From: Lagopus muta
Lineage: Eukaryota; Chordata; Aves; Galliformes; Phasianidae
NCBI RefSeq assembly: GCF_023343835.1
Contig: NC_064447.1
Location: 1,612,001 to 1,676,000 of the forward strand
Direction of reading: 5' to 3'
DNA: 64,000 nt
How positions within the stretch are numbered: position 1 is the first letter of the stretch; every line of letters starts with the position of its first letter. Shown here one piece after another: positions 41,256 to 51,920 of the stretch. The notes beneath the pieces are model-generated. The model made no database searches. It was not told the DNA's origin and worked only from the letters and a program-made list of their open reading frames with translations. A program made the position numbers and the translations under genes.

Positions 41256-41774
41256 TGCTCCAAAAGTAACGCCTCCTATTTATTTTCATGCAAACTACAG
41301 CTGATAAACAGAGCACAGTGACACCATTTGACAGAGGCAATCCTCAGCTACCAAACACTATTTTCCAACACAGTCACTGCCATTAGCTGTGCATTTTCAC
41401 CAGCAGTGAACCAAGAATACAGATCTGCATGGCCTTGTGGAACATTGATATCTTTCACATCACTGTCACCACTGAGATGCACCACCAACAGCCTCGCTGT
41501 GCTGACAGCCACTGCTCGGCCTCCATCAGCATTCAGAAGCACTGATGAATGCCAATAAGTGCCACGTTTTCTGCATGAAAGAATTCAATCCTACACCTTT
41601 GCTTCATGTCAGACGTCGCTCTGTCAGAGTGCCCCATTGCTGCTGTCTGTCACATAGCAACAAAATGTGACAGGGTGTTGGTGGGAACGTTCAGCCCCTA
41701 CTGCCATCCCACCACCATCTGCCTCTGACACTGGGGGCCAATGGAATGGAATAGGAGGCATTACTTTCGGAGCA
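41256..41774. mobile_element. Non-autonomous mariner-family element (MITE-like)
   Basis: The ends form terminal inverted repeats: 41256-41280 begins TGCTCCAAAAGTAACG and 41774-41750, read on the other strand, begins TGCTCCGAAAGTAATG. They differ at 2 of 25 positions. These termini resemble those I associate with the chicken mariner family called Galluhop. At about 520 bases the element is far too short to encode a mariner transposase of about 340 residues, and no frame does, so it is an internally deleted derivative. A clear TA duplication at the outer ends was not seen, so a base or two of each end may be misplaced. Confidence 0.75.
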
Positions 41775-42954
41775 GCCTTCGTGACAGCTGGCAGAGCTGT
41801 GCCTATGAGCAACTGCCACTTCTCCATTACACAGGTATTTTATTTTATCTTTATACCCACTTGCCTTTTGGAAATAAATCTTGAAGTGGTACTTAGCACC
41901 TGTTTCAATGCCATTTAGTGTGCGTGCTATGTCACAGGACCCAGCACTACCCCAGCAAGCAATAACATGAAGCAGAATGCCAACTTATGCTCTGTTAGTC
42001 AAAAACCCCATCGCTCAGTCCAGGCATTCATGTGCTGTGTGCCAGCTGTGCCAGTCAGGGTCAGGTCAGCACAGGGCCACGACATGCTGCTATATGAACA
42101 AAACGTCACCTTTTGCTCGTTACCCCCCTTTACCATGAGATGCTATCAGCGAAAAAATGTCAGAGACAGATACCTTGGATTGTGTCAGATGAGCCACTGG
42201 AAAGGCAGCACCCAGCAGGGAAGGTCCGTGTGTTTGTGCAGCAGCTGCCCGGCCGCAGGGCTCTGCAAAAGGCACGGAGCAGCACAGGGGCACACGCTCT
42301 GAGGGCAGCAGGGCTCTGCCACGGGCAGGTTTGGAGCTACATGTGCCAGCAGAGAGCTTTCATCTGTCAGAAAGCTCCTGCTCTCCACCTGCTAATTACC
42401 ACCTCACCCAGCTCTTGCGGCACAGCGCGGCTCCACGGCTCAGCCAGCACCGCGCTGCCGCCCTCCCAGCTCCCAGTGCTGTGGGCTGCGGTGCCACCCA
42501 GCCCTGAACGACTGCAGGCAAGGGACGGGACGGTCTGTGGCACTGCTGGCACACAAAGGCTCCCCGGTCCTCCTGGTCCTTCTTCCCAGCAGGCACAGAC
42601 CAACCTCGAGGGCTTCCTCGGCCCTGGGAGGCACGCAGCATCCAGCTGCCCATGCAGCACTGTGGCTGCGCGCTGGGTTCATTTGGACACTTTGGTGCCA
42701 CAGGGGCCGCCTGGCTGCAGTGCTTCCAGGTGTGGAGATGAGATGCAGAAGCTGCTGAGATCAGATCAGGTCTCCCTACAGCACAGCAGTCTGATCCTCC
42801 TTATGGATAGCTCTAATTGCTTACATTCGAACAGCCTGCAGATGCCTAATGAGAACCTGGGAGTTCTCCCACAGCTTACAGCACGGCGCTGTGCTGAAGG
42901 AGAAGGGACCCTCCATGGTGGTCCAACTCCACCCCGCAGCCAGGGCTGGTGTCA
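41775..42954. other. No gene supported
   Basis: Lies between the two mariner-related copies. The + frame of 316 codons starting at 42113 covers it but has no domain until it runs into the mariner remnant at its end. Confidence 0.45.
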
Positions 42955-43455
42955 AACCTCATCAGGAGAAAGGGCAGCCCATCTGGTGCAGTTTGTGGTG
43001 CGTTTCAGCAGTGGTGAGGACAAGGCACGTTCCAGATGGCCGTGCACATCTGTCACACCATAAAATGAGGAGTGCCTCATCTGTGAAAACGAGGGCATCG
43101 TGAGCAGGACTGAGCAGAACATGCATCGGAAACGATGGTGGCAATGCTGGGAGACTGCAGCCTGTGCCAGGTGGGTCCCACTAATGCTCATACAGGAGCA
43201 GAAAGATTCAGTCTGTCAGTGCTACTGAACCGATAAAGGCTGATGCTGACAGTTTTCCTGGATCGCATCATTACCGATGCCAAGCTGTGGTGTCAGCACT
43301 GAGCCAGAATGGAGCACTGCATGGAGCGGCCACAGGTGAACTCCACATTGAAGACAAAGCTCCAGATGCAGCCCCCCCGTGAGTAAAGCGATGGCAAAAC
43401 CAGACAAACTCAGCCTTCCAGAGCAGAAGCCGACACAGTAACACCCTGCATCTTG
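42955..43455 (+). pseudogene. Decayed mariner-type transposase
   Basis: Plus-strand translation in shifting frames gives two mariner transposase blocks in the right order. The first, near 43000-43080, reads FSSGEDKARSRWPCTSVTP, a stop, then NEECL. This is the linker after the helix-turn-helix region (usually -D-PRSGRP---VTP-N). The second, near 43250-43330, reads FLDRIITDAKLWCQH, the block that normally has the first catalytic aspartate (GDETW) followed by H; the D-E-T-W residues are altered here. Then a SMEW-like segment and KTKLQMQPP follow, matching the family's K-FK-QPS. Stops and frameshifts make it non-functional. It is probably a relic related to the family of the short element at 41256-41774. 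Confidence 0.65.
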
Positions 43456-43817
43456 AACTGAAGAAATGGACGTGGAGAGACCTCACAGCAGAAGCTTTTT
43501 ATTGCTTGGCAGGTATTCTGACAAGCAGCGCTGGGGTAGCATTGGGTTAACCCTCCAAAACTTTTCCTCGGTTAATTGTTCGAAAACAGGTCATATTTTC
43601 GTATGTTTTACATATTCACGACACTCTCAAAGTCATTTCCTTTCCATCCCCAATGACTGCCCAGCAGATACAGCCTTATTTGGCAGTTTTTAATGCCACC
43701 TGGTGCCCCTCTTGTGCAGCGTCGGTCGGTCCTTTGGATGGGGAATTCTCTTACCTCCTCCAACAGCCTTAATCTTTTCAAATCGCCCCTTTTGTCCCTA
43801 AGATTGCTCTATCAGCC

Positions 43818-43945
43818 AATTCAGGCTGGATGCAGCTCCGGGCAGCAGGGTTGGCGACCCTTGCACAAAAGCAGGGGGTTGAAACTAGATGATCACTGCG
43901 GTCCTTTTCAACCCAGGCCGTTCTATGACTCTACGATCCTATGAA
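43818..43945 (+). mobile_element. CR1 retroposon 3' end
   Basis: Short plus-oriented CR1: GGCTGGATGCAGCTC, GGGTTGGCGACC, GTTGAAACTAGATGATCACTG, and a tail of ATTCTATG-like units (TTCTATGACTCTACGATCC). It ends only about 40 bases before the CpG island of TEDC2. Confidence 0.85.
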
Positions 43946-43979
43946 GTGCAATGCCGCGACGCCACTCTGCCGCTAATTC

Positions 43980-44900
43980 CGCCCGGTGCGGTGCTGGCTT
44001 CTATCCGTACGTCCAACGGTCCATAACAGCAGACGTCCCCCCGCCGTAAGGCGCGTTCCTCCCCCCTCCCACAGCCGCTATCCCGGCGGGCAGCGCAGCG
44101 GGGCGGGCCGCAGTCGGTACCGCCCCCAGAGCCCCCAGCGGCCGCCGCTGTGCCGGGCAGCGCCGGAAGGAGCGCGGGCGCTCGGCAGGATGCTGCCCGC
44201 GGGATGCGGCGGGCGGTGAGCGGAGCGGGGCGCGGGACGCGGGGCTGGGAGCAGCGGAGAGGGGCGTTGAGGAGCGGAGCGGGGCGGGCTGACGTTCCCC
44301 GCTCGGACCCCGCAGGTTGGAGGCGGCGCTGCAGGCGGCGCTACGCGGAGGCGCGGAACTGCGGAGGGAGTTGGAGCGGAGTGCGGAGCGAGGCCGGGAT
44401 CTGCTGCGGCGGTGAGAGCGGGCGGCGCCGCGGTGCCGAGGTTGGGTGCGGTAACGTCGGGCCGTGGTAACGCCGGGCCGCTGTGCGTGTGCCCCGCAGG
44501 GAGCGGCGAGGAGATGAGCGGCCGAAAGCGGAGGCGGGAGCCGGCGGTGGACGCGGTGAGCGCTCCTGTCCCGAGCCGGTGTCACGCGGCCCGGCGGGGG
44601 GTTCGTGCCGGGATAGCTGGGGGAGCTAGTTGGCTCGTGGAGCAATAACGGGGGATCTGGGTTTGGGGTCTGCCGGGCCATCTCCTCCTCGCAGAGAGCG
44701 CGCCTTCATCCCGGGAGCTGGAGGAGCTGGAGCTGCTGAACGCCGCCCTGGAGAAAGCGCTGAGAGTCAGAAGAAGCGCCTCCGGAACGCCCGCAGCGTC
44801 GCGGGGAGCTGCGGGAGCAAAAACTGCTGGCGGGGAGTCTGGTGAAGATACGGGAGAGCTGAAGGAGCCTGCGGCCATCGGAGACGGCCCTGCGGCTGCC
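43980..44900 (+). promoter_or_regulatory. CpG-island promoter of TEDC2
   Basis: CG-dense region with several GGGCGGG GC boxes upstream of and across the first four TEDC2 exons. No TATA box is evident at the expected spacing, which is normal for a housekeeping cell-cycle/centriole gene. The start codon lies at 44190. Divergent transcription is possible but I found no minus-strand exon. Confidence 0.75.
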
Positions 44901-45678
44901 TGCCCCAGCCGCGAGGTGAGAGCTGGAAGCCAGCAGCCCGCCGCTGCCAAGAAACCTCCTTCGTACCGGCTGCGAGCCCCGTACAGGACTGACCCAGATG
45001 TGAGAAGAGCCCAAAGGAAAGCCCCGGCAGGACGTGTCAGCAGGGCTCCTGCAGGGGCTGGGAAGAGCTCTTCCAAAGTTGTGGCTCCCAAACAAGGAGC
45101 CAGGCGTGGGCCAGCGGTCCGTGCATCCGCTGCATCCCAGAGGACAGCTGGCTTCCCCAGCTCTGCCCCCAGCCAACAGCACTGCGGCCCTGCTGGGGAA
45201 GGGAGCTCAGCGTCTGTATGTGGGCAGCAGCTCAGTGATGGGAAGAGGTGCTGTGCTGCTCTCGGGCTGCCCGGCAGAGCAGAGGAGCGCACAGCTGGTG
45301 CAGGGAGTGCATCGCCACAGGCAGCCGTGCTGCAGGAGCAGGGGTGAGTGCTGGCTGTGCTCAGCGTGGCCAAACACAGCTGCAACGCTGCTCTGTATGA
45401 CCTGATTTCTGCCAAACCTCACCTTCTTTGCTGGAGGAAGGGGCCTTTGGAGACTTTTGTGGCTACTGAGTGAGCGTCTGCACGCTGATAGCTGCTCTGA
45501 GATGGCTGGGACTTCAGAAGTCCTTTCATTATGGTTTCTGCTACTTCTCAGGCCTGCCGTGACTGCTTTGGGAAGCTGTCTCTGTAGAGCTTTCCTCAGA
45601 GCCCGCTTTTCACGCCAGCTTATTGATTTTCTTTATTTTCATTTATTTAAACAGAGATAATGACAAATAATTCATGAA

Positions 45679-45712
<34 letters not shown>

Positions 45713-48700
45713 AAAGCATATACCCAGTGCTGCTTTCTGGATCTCATACTATGCCCTTTAACTTCTAAGATGCTGTCTGCGTAACTGTAGAATCAGGATT
45801 AGCCTGAGTGTAGGGTGCAGGAAGGCTTATAAAGTGGGTGTTAGTGCCACGTCCTGTGGGAGAGCAGGAAAACAACGCTCAGAACTGTGGCAGACCAGTC
45901 TGTCTTTTCACATAACTTCTGCATTCATTTCTGTGTGCTCTGTGCTTGAGAGAAACAGTGACATTAAGATCTGGTCCTGCGCTTGGGTAATACTGAGACG
46001 TTGCTCTCAGCAGCCCCAGCTCAGCTCCCCTGCGTCTGTGCAGGGGAAAGGACTGCAGTGCAAGTGCTGGGGTGGGTGGGTGCAGGACACAGAGTGACTG
46101 TTGCTGTGGGAACAGGAACGTGGATTCGGGCATTTATTTCCTTTCACCCTGGCTGCAGCACTGGCTGCAGTTTGCACAAGGCTCCGCTCTAACTGCCAGC
46201 TCAGTTGGCAGAGGGTTTTGCACACAAAGGAATGGGAAAGGAACTTTGCATGTATTCACCTCACCCCCACAGCAGAACGAATCCTGACTCGTCGCTGTGC
46301 ATGCAGTGGGAGCTGCAGTGTGCCTTTCCCATCCTCGCTAGGCGAGCTGACCTCGTGGAGCTCAGGTGCAGTGGCGCAGTGGGAAGGGCTGTGCACAGCT
46401 GTGCAGCACAGCAACTCAGAGCTGTGGCTTTACCCCCCTGCGTTGGGGCTTTTGGCAGCACGATGTCAGAGCTCCCCCAGCTCTGCTCAGTGATGGGTGT
46501 AGAGAGGAACGAACACCCGGGTTTAACTTCCGGGGCTTCTCATGTCTTCTGTTACAGCTAAACTAATTAAGACAAAAATCATAGAATCATAGAATCATAG
46601 AATCACTAAGGTTGGAAAAGACCTAAAAGATCACCCAGTCCAACCGTTCACCTATTCCCAATAGCTCCTACTAAACCATGTCCCTCAACGCAACATCCAG
46701 TCTTTCCTTGAACACCCCCAGGCTCGGTGATTCCACCACCTCCCTGGGCAGTCCATTCCAGTGCCTGACCACCCTTTCTGAAAAGTAATACTTCCTCATG
46801 TCCAGCCTGAATTTCCCCTGGCGTAGCTTGAAACCATTCCCCCTGGTCCTATCCCTAATGACACGAGAGAAGAGGCCGACCCCCAGCTCACTACAACCTC
46901 CCTTCAGGAAGTTATAGAGAGCAATAAGGTCTCCCCTGAGCCTCCTCTTCTCCAGGCTGAACATTCCCAGCTCCTTCAGCCTCTCCTCATATGGCCTGTG
47001 TTCCAGACCCCTCACCAGCTTCGTTGCCCTTCTTTGAACACGTTCCAGGGCCTCAATATCTTTCTTGCAGTGAGGGGCCCAAAACTGGACACAGTACTCG
47101 AGGTGCGGCCTCACGAGTGCTGAATATAGGGGAAAAAAAGTAGATTACTCTATTAGAAGACAGGGCTCTGCCGACCTCCAATGGCAGCCAACCTGTTTTG
47201 CAGATGCCAGCTGGAGCTGCCCCTGCCCTACAGGAAAGCCCACACCAGGAACTCCCGGTAAGCACCAGGGTGGCACGGAGGGCTGGCAGTGAGTACCCCA
47301 TGCTGTTATTTCACCAAGCTGTTGGTGGCCTAGACAGCTCTCTGTCCTGGTAGCACTGCTGCTGTGCTTGCATGAGGCCAGATCTGCTGATAAGCTGCCC
47401 TGAACAGAGCTGTTAACCACTGGGCAGCTGCTTTTTGGGTGAGCCTGGTGCTCTCATCCATCCCCCAGTCTGCAGGCACATCTCTCACTGCCTCCTGATG
47501 ATGGGATTTGTCAGATCCTAAGCTTAAGCCATGAATTGCATGAATTGCATTCAGGGCTCCTTGCATTAACCTCAGGAATTGCTCCTTTTGCGGGGAGCAG
47601 TCATTTATCAGGCAGCAATCTGTCAGCTGCCCTTTGGCAAGTTGGAAATAATCGGCTCCCTTAATTTTCCCTGCTAAATGGAGCCCTTCAGCATCCCAAT
47701 AGCTCTGATACAACTTAAAGCTCTTCGTTATTGCTTTTATACTGGGTAACAAGTTGAAACTAACCTTTGTGCTAAAGATCACCCAGGGAGAGAAATCACA
47801 GCGGTGCTGAGCGCCTGTCCTGTGCGTGCCCTCCCATGGAAACTTGGGTTTGCACGCATTTAGTGGAGGAGCAAACGTGCAGGGAAAGAAAAAGGCGAGG
47901 AGGTGCCTGTATTGGAAGCACTGATGCACGCCTGTGGTGTGAGCAGTGCAACACATCTGAACCCCTCCTGACCCCCTGGGCTTTTCAGGGCATGGGAGAA
48001 GTGCCGTCTCTGCCACACGAGTGCCGATGCAGCGGCTGCGAGGACGCGTTTCATGGAGAGGACCCAGAGCACTGTATCCTTCCTCTGCTCATCCCTCCCA
48101 GCTCTGTCAGTCTGTGGTGTGTGTCCATGGGGAGGAGGTGTGCCTCCATAGCAGGGATTCAAGCCTGCTCTCAAGGAAGCGTTTTTTCTTCCTCGTGGAG
48201 CAGCTTTTGTGTATTCATGTAAGTTGTGATCTGGGCAGAGAAGGTTGGGAGGTAAACATCTGCACTGCCCTCACCTTCTGCCTGCAGTGCTGGTTCATGG
48301 GCTCTGTGCTGCTGCCTCTGGTTCCAGCTGCTCTGGGCTGAGGTGCATGCACTGGGCTGTTGCTGTCAGATGTTCCTTAAGCTGCTTTTGTTTGAGTTTT
48401 GTTCACCAATGTCGACACTCAGCCCTGCGGAGATAGAGGAGGAATTAAAAGCCCTCCAGGATGTCCCCTCCCGTCTGAGCCTGTATGTGGAAGCTGAGTC
48501 TGCAGGTACGAAAGAAAAGAGTGGGGAGGAGGGCAGAGGGTGGAGTAGGGGTGGTTTCAGTGGGTTCCAGTTCCACGTGTCTGGTGCTCTTGGCATGTGC
48601 CACACAAGATGGATGGGAACCCTCTCTGCCCCACATGAGGGCTTGTTAACCTATGGCCACTCCTGAAACTGATGTCTCTGGTGGGTTTCAGCATGCTCAT

Positions 48701-51700
48701 GCCTGCTGGTTTTCCTCTGCTTCTCCTCTAGACCATCCCACTCTTCAAAGAGAGTATGAAAGCCTTCTGACCTTGGAAGGTCTGCAAAGCGCCGTCTCCC
48801 AGTTCTTGCATCAGCTGCAGCTTCTACGAGCAGGTGAGCTGGAGCTGGAGCTGGTGCTTTTCATCAGGTGTGCCTCAACAGTAGTTTGCCCTGTGTGGGT
48901 CGGATGCTGCAGTTCACAACTGGTGATGAAGCTGTGGAGAGAATGGAGAGGGGACACTGTGTGCCATATGTCAAGTTGTCCTGATTGTGCCATGTGTGAG
49001 GAGTGTGCCCCAAATGGAATAACATCATCGTGTTCCTTTAAAGTAATGACTGAAGTAGGTCCCGAGCTCTGTGAATGTGGATTTAACTTGTCACTGCCAA
49101 TTCTTCATCCTGACAGCTGTGGAGTCCCAAAGGAGGCTGCACCCAGACTGCACTGGAGACCAAGGAGGCTGCTGTGCAGCCCATGCTGCTGGGGCTCGGG
49201 TGTGTGGCAGCGCTGGCACGCTGGCTGTGCCTCTCCTGTGCTACTCCAGGCTCCAGGAACTGAGGGATCTGTTTGCTTTGAAGCTGCAAGTGTCTATGCT
49301 GCACCAGGAGATTGCCTTACAAAAGGTGAGTCTTTAAGGGTTAGTGCTGCCGTGGTAGGGTGAGAAAAAGGCAGCTGTGGAGCAGCAGGGAGCAGTGGCA
49401 CAGCACGCTTTCCCAGTAGCATTTCTTTATGCTTCACATCCATGTCCTGTCGGTGCCACACAGACTTTGTGGAAGAACAGATCTACCCTTTCAACAGCTT
49501 GAAGTGTCTGACCCTCTTCTGATAACATTTTCTTGCCACTGTCCTGGAGTGTGGCAGTGCAGGCTGAAGTTGGTAGTGCTTGGAGATCAGCTTTGGCCAC
49601 TGTTTATCAGGGCCCCCACTTTGTCATCCTCTCGTGTGACCGTCTTCAGCTGGCAAACTTCTGTGCTGTCTGCTGTTTCCCTTTTAGTGTCACCCCCCTG
49701 TGCAGCTAATCTTGACTTTCCCTTCCTTCTATGGCCTGTCAGAACATGAAAGGAGCTCAGCCTCTCCACCAGCCTGAGCAGTGCTTGCTGTATGGGACCA
49801 TTAGTTCTTCTTGACAGCAAAGTGCAGAGGTCTGTGAGGCCATGTCTGCCCTGTGCCTTTGACCTACCCTTCAACCTACCTCAATGATTTCAGGCTTTGC
49901 AAATGCAATTTTTATAACCCAGGGAAGTTATTTGTAAGATGCCACGCTTTTCTCCCTGGCTGAAGATGGACTGTTGCTTGTTTCCAGATGGGATTTTAGT
50001 GCTGTATCCTTGAATTATGGGTTGTGAGGTCTTTGCTTTTATCTGCCCAAAGCATTGCAGTGACTGAAGCACCTTGCTTCACTGGTGGATCCCATGTCCT
50101 CTGCACGAGTATTTAGATAGGTGCTGTGTGCCAGCTGAGCTCTGGGTATCTGAAGCAGCTCTCTTCAGAGTATGCATGGTGCATGAAATTCTTGGGACAG
50201 GTGAGGTGAATGGACTTGGTGCAGGATAAATAACCAGGGAAAGGATCTATTTATCCCTGGGCCAAGTCTGTCCTTTGCAGGAAGAGGAACAGCAGGAATC
50301 ATAGCAAGTGCTGTTAACTCTTAGCTTCTCTTTGGTGAAGGTCTGTTTCCCTTTATTCTTCTTCATCAGGAAAAGATCAGAGGATGGAATAGAGAGTGGG
50401 CTTTCTCTTAAGAGTGCTACATTCCCCCAGCTGTGCCAGTTTTTCCCTCAGGTGGCATTTTGTCTACAGATCTTCACTCTTTTCAGAGATGAGCAAATGT
50501 GCTGTTCCTGTTTCCTGCAGAGATTTATAGAGAACTGTGGAGAGGACCCCTCTGCAGCTTCCCAAAGTGCTGTGATGTTTGGGTCTTCCTTTCTGTCCTC
50601 CACTGGAACATGCTTGGAGGGCTGTGCTGATCACATGGAGCTTATCATCTACTCCTGTTGTGAGAAGCAGTGCACACAGTAGGCCACATGCAGCTCTAAC
50701 GAGCAGACTGCTTGGAGTTCATTAGCAGGTAGCAGCCGAAAAAATCCCTGGCCAAATTTCTGAGCATTCATTCTAGACCAACACACCGAAGGTTTGCTTT
50801 TGTCCCTTGACAGTGAGACAGACTTCATTTGTGCTTCAGTTGTCAGTCACATCGCAGAGCTTGATGCCATTGTGCTGCTGCAGGGCAGCAGGTTGCTGCA
50901 GAGTGGGCTGAGCTCACTGGGAGCTGGGCTTTGTGAGCGGGGTGTCAGGCAGTCAAAGAGAAGAGCTGTGCTTAGCAGTGGGTCAGTAAGCCCTGAGTGG
51001 CGTGGTTGCAGAGCTGCCAAATCAACATCAGCTTCACCTGTTCCACATCCAGCATCAGCTTTAACAACTGTTAACAGCTTTAACGATTGCTTATGAGGGT
51101 GGATGGTGACAGGACAAGGGGGAATGGTTTTAAACTGAGACAGGGGAGGTTGAGGTTGGATATTGGAGGAAGTTTTTCCCCCAGAGGGTGGTGAGGCACT
51201 GGAACAGGTTGCCCAAGGAGGCTGTGGATGCCTCTGCAGGCATTCGAGGGCAGGCTGGATGTGGCTCTGGGCAGCCTGGGCTGCTGGTTGGCGACCTGCA
51301 CACAGCAGGGGTTGGAACTGGATGAGCACTGTGCTCCTCTGCAACCCAGGGCATTCTGTGATTCTATGATTCACCCGTGTGTGCCCTCAGCTTCTCACAG
51401 GGATGCAGCTCAGCGCAGTGCTGGTCCTCCCCTGCAGCACAGCGCAGCACAGGAGCACTGCCCATCATCTCACTGCTCAGAGCACTGCATGGCTGCTGCC
51501 GTGCTTCACGAGCAAGGGATGAGCAACCCTGCCATCCTGAAGGCTGACCAAGGAGGGCTTTCCCGTGCCAGTTAGCATGTTGTTACTCACAGGGCTCTTG
51601 TTAGACCATATTTGTTATGCAGCCACTTCAGTTCTAGGATTCCCAGAGGAGCACCCTGTCTTCACTCCGTTGACGTGTCTCCTTTACTCCTGCAGCTCAC

Positions 51701-51842
51701 CATGACAGAACTGCTGCCTGTCCTGGACACCAGGCCCTGCCCGGGGGCCACTGCAGCTCAGCTGTACCGGGCGATGTACACACAGCTCTGCGAGGGAGGC
51801 GGGCGCTTCCCTGTGCTGGTGCAAGATGAGCTGGCAGACTGA
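44190..51842 (+). CDS. TEDC2: TEDC2, tubulin epsilon and delta complex protein 2 (10 coding exons)
   Basis: Centriole protein that, with TEDC1 and epsilon/delta tubulin, is needed for stable triplet microtubules (known from the family). Coding exons by splice signals: 44190-44215, 44316-44411, 44500-44555, 44695-45343, 47204-47257, 47989-48073, 48397-48505, 48732-48833, 49117-49325, 51696-51842. All have AG/GT borders, phases match, and the sum is 1533 nt, i.e. 510 residues plus stop. Matches to human TEDC2: N-terminus [28 protein letters not shown] (68-86); [14 protein letters not shown] (281-294); [13 protein letters not shown] (306-318); [16 protein letters not shown] (330-345); [18 protein letters not shown] (369-386); [20 protein letters not shown] (436-455); C-terminal [11 protein letters not shown]. 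The protein is longer than the human one (about 433), mainly through the Ser/Pro/Lys/Arg-rich exon 4. That exon contains an alternative donor (GAG, then GTGAGA at 44916). The exon 6 donor (GTATCC) is weak. Confidence 0.93.
45344..47203 (+). other. TEDC2 intron 4 with repeats
   Basis: Intron of 1860 bases. It contains a (TC)n microsatellite at 45682-45709 and a large minus-oriented CR1 (46578-47131). The CR1 lies against the splice acceptor of the 54-base exon 5. Short open frames here are not conserved TEDC2 sequence. Confidence 0.75.
46578..47131 (-). mobile_element. CR1 retroposon, well preserved 3' end of ORF2
   Basis: The minus strand from 47114 to 46671 is an uninterrupted frame of 147 residues encoding the CR1 ORF2 C-terminus. 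Segments include [55 protein letters not shown] and [16 protein letters not shown], with the stop after DVALRDMV, as in intact elements. The 3' end carries three perfect TCATAGAATCA-type tail units at 46578-46606. The lack of stops makes this the youngest CR1 in the window. It is 5'-truncated, so not mobile on its own. It sits in TEDC2 intron 4, antisense to the gene. Confidence 0.95.
49326..51695 (+). other. TEDC2 intron 9
   Basis: The longest intron (2370 bases). It contains a sense-oriented CR1 at 51095-51372 and no open frame resembling TEDC2. The acceptor at 51695 follows a pyrimidine-rich tract (CTCCTTTACTCCTGCAG-like). Confidence 0.75.
51095..51372 (+). mobile_element. CR1 retroposon 3' end in TEDC2 intron 9
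   Basis: Plus-oriented CR1: GGACAAGGGGGAATGG, TTAAACTGAGACAGGGGAGG, GGTGGTGAGGCACTGGAAC, GGTTGGCGACCTGCACACAG, ending in two ATTCTRTG units. It matches the copy at 32828-33166 closely apart from a six-base deletion and scattered substitutions. Confidence 0.92.
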
Positions 51843-51894
51843 GCTGGTGAGAGCCTCTCTATGGCCATTCACATAAACAGCCGTGGTTTTAAGC

Positions 51895-51900
51895 AATAAA
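51895..51900 (+). terminator. Poly(A) signal AATAAA of TEDC2
   Basis: A canonical AATAAA lies 53 bases after the TEDC2 stop codon and is followed by T-rich sequence (GATACTTTACCTGTTTGTCTG). This gives a very short 3'UTR with cleavage expected near 51915. Confidence 0.8.
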
Positions 51901-51920
51901 TCCTTTCTGATACTTTACCT